Source: Brachyspira catarrhinii
Lineage (GTDB): Bacteria > Spirochaetota > Brachyspiria > Brachyspirales > Brachyspiraceae
Assembly: GCF_005518285.1 (NCBI RefSeq)
Contig: NZ_SJDU01000147.1
Coordinates: 1 to 5,460, forward strand
DNA length: 5,460 nt
Direction of reading: 5' to 3'
The translations under genes were made by a program, and so were the position numbers. Positions 1-4,643 of this stretch are shown here, in pieces (the stretch's first letter is position 1; each line of letters opens with the position of its first letter). Below the pieces are notes generated by a model. It made no database searches, was not told where the DNA came from, and worked only from the letters and a program-made list of their open reading frames with translations.

Positions 1-28
1 CGAAATTATAGTATGCTAATTTATAGTA

Positions 29-114
29 TTTAATCATAATTAAACTATCCATTATCTATTAACTTTATGATTAAAATATAGCATGAATTAAAAAATATGT
101 CAATAGTTTAATCA
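29..114. repeat. Three evenly spaced TTTAATCA motifs in alternating orientation
   Basis: TTTAATCA occurs at 29-36 (+), as its reverse complement TGATTAAA at 68-75, and again at 107-114 (+). Start-to-start spacing is 39 bp in both cases. The first two copies belong to an 11-bp perfect inverted repeat (29-39 with 65-75). A second perfect inverted repeat of 10 bp links 39-48 (ATTAAACTAT) with 103-112 (ATAGTTTAAT). The first copy is also half of a local palindrome, TTTAAT-CATA-ATTAAA (29-44). This could be a protein-binding array upstream of flgL or the end of an upstream gene. Such AT-rich repeats can also arise by chance. Confidence 0.4.
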
Positions 115-124
115 AAAAATTTTT

Positions 125-150
125 TTTATTTTTTGTCATTAAAAAATAAA
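125..150. repeat. Perfect 10-bp A/T inverted repeat (hairpin)
   Basis: TTTATTTTTT (125-134) pairs perfectly with AAAAAATAAA (141-150) around the six-base loop GTCATT. A run of seven T's (161-167) follows about ten bases later. The stem holds only A:T pairs. It could be a weak terminator for a gene to the left, or simply an A/T-tract region upstream of the flgL promoter. It overlaps a possible -35 element, so both cannot be assumed to function. Confidence 0.35.
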
Positions 151-161
151 GAATTCTTAAT
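133..161 (+). promoter_or_regulatory. Possible sigma-70 promoter for flgL
   Basis: TTGTCA (133-138, five of six matches to the -35 consensus) is followed after 17 bases by CTTAAT (156-161, four of six matches to the -10 consensus). Spacing is ideal but the -10 is poor. In DNA this AT-rich, such matches are common, and the elements sit inside an A/T hairpin. It is an alternative to the sigma-28-like site closer to the gene. Confidence 0.25.
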
Positions 162-179
162 TTTTTTAATAAAAAATAA

Positions 180-206
180 TAAAGCTATTTTTAATTATTA
201 CGAAAA
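180..206 (+). promoter_or_regulatory. Possible sigma-28 (FliA-type) promoter for flgL
   Basis: TAAAGCTA (180-187) matches six of eight bases of the enterobacterial sigma-28 -35 box TAAAGTTT. After exactly 11 bases, TACGAAAA (199-206) matches five of eight bases of the -10 box GCCGATAA, including the characteristic CGA. Spacing is exactly that of the consensus. Transcription would begin near 213, leaving a leader of about 45 bases. Late flagellar genes such as flgL are often under sigma-28 control, so the site is plausible, but the match is partial. Confidence 0.35.
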
Positions 207-232
207 TAAAAAAGAATAATTATATTTTTTAT

Positions 233-251
233 CGGCGAAAGTCGTAAGGAG
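233..251 (+). promoter_or_regulatory. GNRA mini-hairpin abutting the flgL Shine-Dalgarno sequence
   Basis: CGGC (233-236) and GTCG (241-244) can form a four-pair stem, with one G-U pair, closed by a GAAA tetraloop. The Shine-Dalgarno sequence AAGGAG (246-251) starts one base after the stem and lies six bases before the flgL ATG. It is a GC-rich island in an otherwise A/T leader. The AAGGAG also fits the GGA core recognised by CsrA, so this is a possible site of translational control. The structure is small and unproven. Confidence 0.4.
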
Positions 252-257
252 ATAAAA

Positions 258-1511
258 ATGAGAGTTACAGAACAAGCCCAATTTAATAGAACGGTTAGCA
301 ATATAAAAAGAAATTATACGGAACTCGAGGCTTCACAAACGAGATTATCGACTGGACAGAGAGTTCAATATCCTCATCAAAATGTTACTTCAACGATTAA
401 TTCGATTTATTATAGAACGAGAATGTCTTCTTTGAATAGATATCAAAATAATATCGTTGACGGAAAAGAGAGATTAAATGTGGCTCATGATTCTATGAGT
501 TCAATAACTCAAGCTTTAGCGAGAGCGAGAGATTTGGCGGTTCAAGGAGCGAACAGCACATATTCCGCCGAAGATAGAAATAAAATGGCAATGGAAATAG
601 AAGAAATGCTTGAAAGAGTTTACGATATTTCAAAAACTCAAAGCAAGGGAGAATTTATATTTTCTGGAACAAGCGTAAAAACAGAGCCTTTTAGAGCTTT
701 TTATTCGCATGACGAAAAAGCGGGACGCTCGATAATAAAATCCGTTATGTATGAAGGAGACGCGAATAAACAAAATAGAGAAGTTGAAAACGGACAATAT
801 ATTAATGTGGGAACTCCGGGAAATTATATATTCTGGGGAACAAATATGGAAATAATGTCGACTACGGATGCGGCAAATTATATAGCTTCGGAAAATCAGG
901 ATATTATGATTGACGATATGACTATTAGCATTAAACAAGGAGACAATATAGAGGCTATAGTCGAAAGAATAAACGATGCGAACGGAAATGTCAGAGCGAG
1001 TATAGGAGATTTGAGAGGAGGCGCTAAAGTAATACAATTAAGAACTTCCACTCCTCATAAAATACTTTTACAAGATTTGGCGGGCGGAACGGTTTTGCAA
1101 GATATAGGTTTGGTTAGAGCGGGAGCGGGAAATACTTACGAAAATAATTACGAACCGAGCGCTTTGGTGACGGGAAAATCAATATTTGAAAGTTTAATAT
1201 ATTTAAGAGACGCTATGCTTAACGATGATGTCAGAGCGATTGGAAGCGAGGCATTGGGTTATATCGACAGTTCTATAGATAATGTATTAACCGTTCAGGC
1301 TAACGCTTCTTCAAAAGTGACAAGATTGGATATGGGACTTACGAATTTTGAAGACCAGAAATTAGCGATAGAAGAGGCTTTGGCAAAAAACGAAAATATA
1401 GATTATGCCGAAGAGATTGTAAATTTCAATTTGTGGCAATATGTTCATAACGCTTCTTTGCAAACTGCGGGAAGATTATTAGGCAGAAGTCTTATGGACT
1501 ATTTGAGATAA
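258..1511 (+). CDS. flgL: Flagellar hook-filament junction protein FlgL (HAP3)
   Basis: FlgL is a secreted structural protein that joins the flagellar hook, through FlgK, to the filament; in spirochetes the flagellum lies in the periplasm. The 417-residue protein opens with MRVTEQ and has the flagellin-like N-terminal helical domain (about 1-140). Family signatures include LSTGQRV near residue 31, a long helix ending ARARDLAVQGANSTYSAEDR, and KGEFIFSGT where many FlgLs read GxYxFgGt. The middle (about 145-310) is variable. The C-terminal helical domain (about 312-417) ends NASLQTAGRLLGRSLMDYLR, typical of FlgL. The PSDDP-like stretch common after LSTGxRI is replaced by YPHQN. It is longer than the roughly 317-residue enteric FlgL because of the central insert. 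The start is fixed by AAGGAG six bases upstream of the ATG. It is followed after 52 bases by fliW. A general flagellin-family protein is the only alternative; gene context favours FlgL. Confidence 0.93.
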   Translation: MRVTEQAQFNRTVSNIKRNYTELEASQTRLSTGQRVQYPHQNVTSTINSIYYRTRMSSLNRYQNNIVDGKERLNVAHDSMSSITQALARARDLAVQGANSTYSAEDRNKMAMEIEEMLERVYDISKTQSKGEFIFSGTSVKTEPFRAFYSHDEKAGRSIIKSVMYEGDANKQNREVENGQYINVGTPGNYIFWGTNMEIMSTTDAANYIASENQDIMIDDMTISIKQGDNIEAIVERINDANGNVRASIGDLRGGAKVIQLRTSTPHKILLQDLAGGTVLQDIGLVRAGAGNTYENNYEPSALVTGKSIFESLIYLRDAMLNDDVRAIGSEALGYIDSSIDNVLTVQANASSKVTRLDMGLTNFEDQKLAIEEALAKNENIDYAEEIVNFNLWQYVHNASLQTAGRLLGRSLMDYLR

Positions 1512-1563
1512 TAAATTTATTAGTCGTAGCCTTATTTAATTTTTAATCGAAGGAATTTAATTT

Positions 1564-2037
1564 ATGCCTGAAATAGAATCCAGAATATTGGGTAAAATAG
1601 AAGTTTCCGATAAAACTCTCTACCATCTTAACGGAAGCATTTTGGCTTTTGAAGATTACGATGAATTTTATCTCGTAAATATGGACAAAGAAGGAACTTA
1701 TAAGATACTTCAATCTAAAGACGATAAAAATATTTGCTTTATACTTATCGACCCTTTTTTGGTATTCAAAGATTATCAACCCGAAATACATGACGAAGAT
1801 ATAAAATCGTTAAATATAGAAAGCGAATCGGATATATATTTATTAACTATAGTAACCGTCCCAAACGGCGATTTAAAATCTATGACGGCAAATCTTATAG
1901 CGCCGATAGTTTTTAATATCAAAAATCATAAAGCGAAACAATGCGCATCTTTGGGAGACAAATATACGACAAAACATTTTATACTGTCCGAAGACGATAA
2001 TAATGATAACGAAAACAATAAAAGGGAAAAAAAATAA
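1564..2037 (+). CDS. fliW: Flagellar assembly factor FliW
   Basis: FliW is a small cytoplasmic protein. In Bacillus subtilis and Campylobacter it binds flagellin and also binds CsrA, relieving CsrA repression of flagellin translation when flagellin is exported. The 157-residue product follows the family pattern throughout: ILGKIEVSDKTLYHLNGSILAFEDYDEFYL (8-37) in place of the usual FxxGlxGFE segment, ILIDPFLVFKDYQPEI (60-75), LLTIVTVP (93-100), and the diagnostic TANLIAPIVFNIKNHKAKQ (108-126). The last 16 residues form a highly charged Asp/Asn/Lys tail. Length is close to the normal 130-160 residues. An AAGGA (1550-1554) nine bases before the ATG supports the start. No convincing terminator separates it from flgL, so co-transcription is likely. 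Its TAA stop is immediately followed by the csrA ATG, implying coupled synthesis of antagonist and target. Confidence 0.92.
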   Translation: MPEIESRILGKIEVSDKTLYHLNGSILAFEDYDEFYLVNMDKEGTYKILQSKDDKNICFILIDPFLVFKDYQPEIHDEDIKSLNIESESDIYLLTIVTVPNGDLKSMTANLIAPIVFNIKNHKAKQCASLGDKYTTKHFILSEDDNNDNENNKREKK

Positions 2038-2283
2038 ATGCTTGTGCTTTCGCGAAAAATTAATCAAAGTATAGTCATCGGAGACAATATAGAAATAATG
2101 CTTGTCGATATAAGAGGCGACCAAATAAAACTCGGAATAAACGCTCCGAAAACGGTTAAAATTTTTAGAAAGGAAGTTTACGAAGAAGTTGAAAATCAAA
2201 ATCGCGAAGCGGCAAAATCCACCATAGAAGAATTAAATATTTTAAGTTCTTTCGTTAAAAATAAATTGGAAAATAATAAATAA
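2038..2283 (+). CDS. csrA: Carbon storage regulator CsrA (RNA-binding translational regulator)
   Basis: CsrA is a homodimeric protein that binds GGA motifs in mRNA leaders, usually over the ribosome-binding site, and blocks translation. The 81-residue product starts [16 protein letters not shown] and continues [27 protein letters not shown]. Leu4, Arg6 and Arg44, residues central to RNA binding in the family, are all present. Asn55 is kept at the position shown in B. subtilis CsrA to matter for FliW binding. The protein is about 20 residues longer than E. coli CsrA and has an acidic/basic helical tail (about 60-81), like the longer FliW-partnered CsrAs. The ATG directly follows the fliW TAA. 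The candidate Shine-Dalgarno AGGGA (2023-2027) lies inside fliW, ten bases upstream, so translation is probably coupled. The flagellin mRNA is the expected target but is not in this window. Confidence 0.96.
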   Translation: MLVLSRKINQSIVIGDNIEIMLVDIRGDQIKLGINAPKTVKIFRKEVYEEVENQNREAAKSTIEELNILSSFVKNKLENNK

Positions 2284-2311
2284 TTTTTATTATTCTTTCT
2301 TTATCTGGTTT

Positions 2312-2346
2312 TATTAAAATAAATTCATTTTAATATTGATTTTTTT
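2312..2346 (+). terminator. Weak AT-only terminator candidate after csrA
   Basis: A nine-pair stem is formed by TATTAAAAT-type arms at 2312-2320 and 2327-2335 around a six-base loop (AAATTC). A run of seven T's (2340-2346) follows after four bases. The stem lacks any G:C pair, so termination would be weak, but it sits where an operon end is expected between csrA and a gene with its own promoter candidate. Confidence 0.4.
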
Positions 2347-2368
2347 CTTATATGTATTATTATATAAG
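2336..2368 (+). promoter_or_regulatory. Possible promoter of the ankyrin gene with an overlapping inverted repeat
   Basis: TTGATT (2336-2341) is followed after 16 bases by TATTAT (2358-2363, five of six matches to the -10 consensus). Transcription would start near 2370, about 27 bases before the ATG. A perfect 7-bp inverted repeat, CTTATAT (2347-2353) and ATATAAG (2362-2368), spans the -10 region and could be an operator. The -35 match is only four of six and the sequence is AT-rich, so both assignments are tentative. Confidence 0.3.
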
Positions 2369-2396
2369 TAATTAATTTTTTATAAAGAGAGAGCGT

Positions 2397-4370
2397 ATGT
2401 TTTTTAAAAGATTAGGTTTATTTATTATTTTTATAAGTTTATTTTCAAATATATCCGCATTTGCTCAAAACGGAAAATTAACTAAAGACGAAAGAGCGCT
2501 TTTGGATGCTGCCAAAACGGGAAAAGTTAAAAATGTGGAAAGGCTTTTGAAGAAAGATATAAATATAAATGTTGCCGATACGGAAGGAGCGAAAAACACC
2601 GCTTTAATATACGCCGCGGGTTCTGGACATAAAGATGTAGTAAAAACTCTCGTTGATGCGGGAGCGGATATTAACGCGAGAAACAAAGACGGAGAGACGG
2701 CGATTATAAAAAGCGTATTTGCTATAAATTTTGAACAAATAAACGGAAAGAATTATAATAATTATAACGAAATAATAGATATACTTATAAACGAAAACGC
2801 CAATCTAAAATATGAAACCTCGAATAAACAAACCGCTTTGATGCTCGCTCCCAACGGATTGAGAAGCAAATTGATAAAGAAAGTTAAAGATAATAGAGGA
2901 AATGTAAAAGACGCTTTCGGAGATTATCCTTTAATTTACGCGGCTTCCAAAAACGATATTTATTTACTCAGAACATTAATAAGCGAAAGAGCCGATATTA
3001 ACGAACAGGACGAAAAAGGCGATACTGCTTTAATGATAGCTTCTTTTTGGGGAAGATATTCCATAGCTAAAGCTTTGATAGACGGAAAAGCGAAACTAAA
3101 TATTACGAATAAAAAAGGAGACAGCGCTTTAAAAAACGCCGTTTACAATAAACATTATAATATAGCGGACGCTTTAATAAAGGCGAAAGCGGATTTAAAT
3201 ATAAAGATTGGGAATGAAAATCTTTTATTATATTTGTCTAAAAATGCAAGCAATTACGATTATAGCGGAAGTATAAGAAATATGATTACGGCGGGAGTCG
3301 ATGTAAACGCGAAAGATGAAAACGGAAACACTGCTTTAATCAATATAGTGTCGGGAAATGAAGATAGAAATCAATTAAAGAAAATGCGGGCAGTTATAAG
3401 CGGAAGAGCGAATGTTAATATTCAAAATAAAGACGGACTCACGGCGTTAATGTTAATCGCAACGGACGGAGACGAAGCTATAGTTAGAGCGCTCATTTCT
3501 GCAAGAGCAAATTTGGATGTTGAAGATAGAGACGGAAACACGGCGTTAATATACGCAATTCAAAATAATAATGTCGGAGGAGCTAAAGCTATAATAAGGG
3601 GAAAACCTAATTTAAATAAACAAAATAAAGACGGAAATACAGCGTTAATGATAGCTTCGGAAAAAGGTCTTGAAGAATTAGTTCGAAATTTAATATCGGC
3701 AAAAGCAAATTTAGATATGCAAAATAATAAAGGCGATACGGCTTTACTTTTAAGCGTTTATAATAAAAAAAATAATGTCGTAAAAATTCTTATAGACGCT
3801 GGAGCCGATATTACCGTAAAAAATAAAGAAAATAAAGATATATTAGCCGTTATAAGAAGAGGATACGATTATTTAAACATCATAGAAATTGTTTCTCCTA
3901 TAAGTTTAAAAGAAGAAAATTTTATAGATTATGCTAAAAGCGATATAAACGGCGTTAAAAATCTTTTAAATGATAAATCGATAAATATAGACGCTCAAAA
4001 TAAATTCGGGGATACGGCTTTAATAAAAGCTTCTTTCAACGGACAAAGCGATATAGTTTCAATGTTGCTTGACGCGAATGCGGGATTAAATTTTCAAGAT
4101 AATTTCGGGCATACCGCTTTAATAGACGCTTCAAGGCAGGGATACGATGAAGTCGCAAAACAACTTATAGACGCGAAAGCCAATTTGAATATTCAAAATA
4201 TTTACGGGAAAACCGCCTTAATACTCGCTTCGTTTTACAATCATTCGGATATTGTAAAATTGCTTGTCGATGCGGGCGCAAACAAAAATATAAAAGATAA
4301 TGACGGAAAAACAGCTTTAATGTATGCGAGAGAAAAAGGCTATAGCGATATAGTAAATTTATTAAGATAA
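2397..4370 (+). CDS. Exported multi-ankyrin-repeat protein
   Basis: The 657-residue protein starts with a type I signal peptide: Lys4-Arg5, a hydrophobic core (about 6-22), and a likely cut after Ala-Phe-Ala at residue 23. There is no lipobox cysteine. Nearly all the rest is ankyrin repeats of about 33 residues, roughly 18 in total, with the pattern (D/N)GxTALxxAxxxGxxxIvxxLIxAxAxLNxqN. Exact 33-residue spacing is seen from residues 348 to 447 (starts 348, 381, 414, 447) and from 539 to 638 (539, 572, 605, 638). Repeats near 100-175 and 274-345 are irregular or carry insertions. The array seems interrupted at about 480-505; a second capping-like repeat starts at 506. Ankyrin solenoids bind proteins, so this is probably a periplasmic or surface interaction protein; its partner is unknown. 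The Shine-Dalgarno is poor (GA-rich AAGAGAGAG upstream), but the signal peptide supports this ATG. No enzymatic domain is seen. Confidence 0.9.
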   Translation: MFFKRLGLFIIFISLFSNISAFAQNGKLTKDERALLDAAKTGKVKNVERLLKKDININVADTEGAKNTALIYAAGSGHKDVVKTLVDAGADINARNKDGETAIIKSVFAINFEQINGKNYNNYNEIIDILINENANLKYETSNKQTALMLAPNGLRSKLIKKVKDNRGNVKDAFGDYPLIYAASKNDIYLLRTLISERADINEQDEKGDTALMIASFWGRYSIAKALIDGKAKLNITNKKGDSALKNAVYNKHYNIADALIKAKADLNIKIGNENLLLYLSKNASNYDYSGSIRNMITAGVDVNAKDENGNTALINIVSGNEDRNQLKKMRAVISGRANVNIQNKDGLTALMLIATDGDEAIVRALISARANLDVEDRDGNTALIYAIQNNNVGGAKAIIRGKPNLNKQNKDGNTALMIASEKGLEELVRNLISAKANLDMQNNKGDTALLLSVYNKKNNVVKILIDAGADITVKNKENKDILAVIRRGYDYLNIIEIVSPISLKEENFIDYAKSDINGVKNLLNDKSINIDAQNKFGDTALIKASFNGQSDIVSMLLDANAGLNFQDNFGHTALIDASRQGYDEVAKQLIDAKANLNIQNIYGKTALILASFYNHSDIVKLLVDAGANKNIKDNDGKTALMYAREKGYSDIVNLLR

Positions 4371-4378
4371 AATAATTA

Positions 4379-4407
4379 AAAAATTTAGTTGTTAAAAATA
4401 AATTTTT
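4379..4407 (+). terminator. AT-only terminator candidate after the ankyrin gene
   Basis: AAAAATTTA (4379-4387) and TAAATTTTT (4399-4407) form a perfect nine-base-pair inverted repeat with an 11-base loop, starting nine bases after the ankyrin stop codon. The 3' arm ends in five T's. With only A:T pairs the stem is weak. It lies just upstream of the strong promoter at 4411, consistent with a boundary between two transcription units. Confidence 0.35.
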
Positions 4408-4410
4408 GTA

Positions 4411-4439
4411 TTGACATTTTTTATTAAATATACTATAAT
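4411..4439 (+). promoter_or_regulatory. Perfect-consensus sigma-70 promoter
   Basis: TTGACA (4411-4416) and TATAAT (4434-4439) both match the consensus at every position and are separated by exactly 17 bases. Transcription should begin near 4446. The small ORF starts about 40 bases downstream and the glycosyltransferase gene about 195 bases downstream. No activator site is needed to explain strong initiation, which suggests that control, if any, acts after initiation in the leader. Confidence 0.85.
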
Positions 4440-4487
4440 TATTCTAAATTGATAAAATTATTAAAACTAAAAAAGGAATTTTGAAAA

Positions 4488-4643
4488 ATGAGCGGATGTA
4501 AATTCTACAATACAAGCCATAATTATAATTTTTGGCTGTTTTTTCATTGCAAAACTAAAAAATTATTACGGGCATTTAAACGCTTTCTTTGGCGTGAAAG
4601 TCTATCTACTTCGATTTATTCTATAGAGGAGGTTTCGTTATGA
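4488..4643 (+). CDS. 51-codon small ORF in the glycosyltransferase leader (possible leader peptide)
   Basis: I do not recognise this product. The ORF starts at an ATG ten bases after AAGGA (4473-4477) and ends at a TGA that overlaps the next start as ATGA. The peptide begins MSGCKFYNTSHNYNFWLFFH; the first 20 residues include seven aromatic ones. A basic segment, KTKKLLRAFKRFLWR (22-36), follows and could be an amphipathic helix. All three arginines use CGG, CGC or CGT, while the neighbouring genes almost always use AGA. This may mean that the sequence is constrained as RNA or has a different origin. A terminator-like hairpin lies within codons 10-19. The Shine-Dalgarno sequence and the overlap argue for translation. 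A leader peptide or uORF, or a non-coding structured leader, are both possible. It is not a frameshifted extension of the glycosyltransferase, whose own frame is closed by TGA at 4595-4597. Confidence 0.5.
   Translation: MSGCKFYNTSHNYNFWLFFHCKTKKLLRAFKRFLWRESLSTSIYSIEEVSL
4515..4544 (+). terminator. Attenuator-like intrinsic terminator in the leader
   Basis: AGCCA (4515-4519) pairs with TGGCT (4533-4537), including three G:C pairs. The intervening AAT/ATT (4521-4523 and 4528-4530) can extend the stem past a small internal loop. AC (4512-4513) and GT (4538-4539) may add two outer pairs beyond a bulged A. Six T's (4539-4544) follow directly. It lies about 70-100 bases after the predicted transcription start and before the glycosyltransferase gene. 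Termination here would release an RNA of about 100 bases. It is inside the small ORF, so ribosomes translating that ORF could prevent folding. Confidence 0.55.
4626..4632 (+). promoter_or_regulatory. Strong Shine-Dalgarno sequence of the glycosyltransferase gene
   Basis: GAGGAGG ends seven bases before the ATG at 4640 and fixes that start. It is the strongest ribosome-binding site in the window. Flanking sequence can pair around it: TCTAT (4601-4605) with ATAGA (4623-4627), and GAAA (4596-4599) with TTTC (4633-4636). This would leave GGAGG in an internal loop. Confidence 0.75.

Larger units (their letters stand above)
1..257. other. Gene-free AT-rich region upstream of flgL
   Basis: No credible coding region is seen here on either strand, and no gene enters from the left edge. 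The stretch is extremely AT-rich. It holds a repeated TTATAGTAT (6-14 and 21-29), several inverted repeats, an A/T hairpin (125-150) and the candidate flgL promoters listed separately. The usual flgL neighbour, flgK, is not within these 257 bases. flgL is therefore either the first gene of its transcription unit or separated from flgK by a long spacer. Confidence 0.75.

Noticed and set aside
630..1037. 135-codon open frame on the minus strand inside flgL
   Set aside because: It is a shadow of flgL. Its translation is Ser/Tyr/Ile-rich and matches no recognisable family, while the plus strand encodes a clear FlgL.
1509..1522. Perfect 14-bp palindrome TAATAAATTTATTA overlapping the flgL stop codon, considered as a terminator
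   Set aside because: It has only A:T pairs, a five-pair stem when folded, and no T run directly after it. A palindrome of this size is expected about once by chance in a window this AT-rich.
1525..1566. CsrA-binding hairpin in the fliW leader around AAGGA
   Set aside because: Only short A/T pairings with a bulge are possible, and GGA does not sit fully in a loop. It looks like an ordinary ribosome-binding site.
1543..2199. Two minus-strand open frames (1543-1791 and 1873-2199) opposite fliW and csrA
   Set aside because: They are antisense to well-supported genes, have biased Phe/Tyr-rich translations, and show no convincing ribosome-binding context.
2465..2686. 73-codon minus-strand open frame inside the ankyrin gene
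   Set aside because: It is a shadow of repeat-rich coding DNA with no independent support.
4540..4640. JUMPstart/ops-type polysaccharide leader element
   Set aside because: The GGCGGTAG core is absent; GGCGTGAAAG is only a superficial resemblance.
4488..4643. Small ORF as a frameshifted 5' part of the glycosyltransferase
   Set aside because: The glycosyltransferase frame is closed by TGA at 4595-4597, its own ATG has an excellent Shine-Dalgarno sequence, and the small-ORF peptide does not resemble a GT2 N-terminus.
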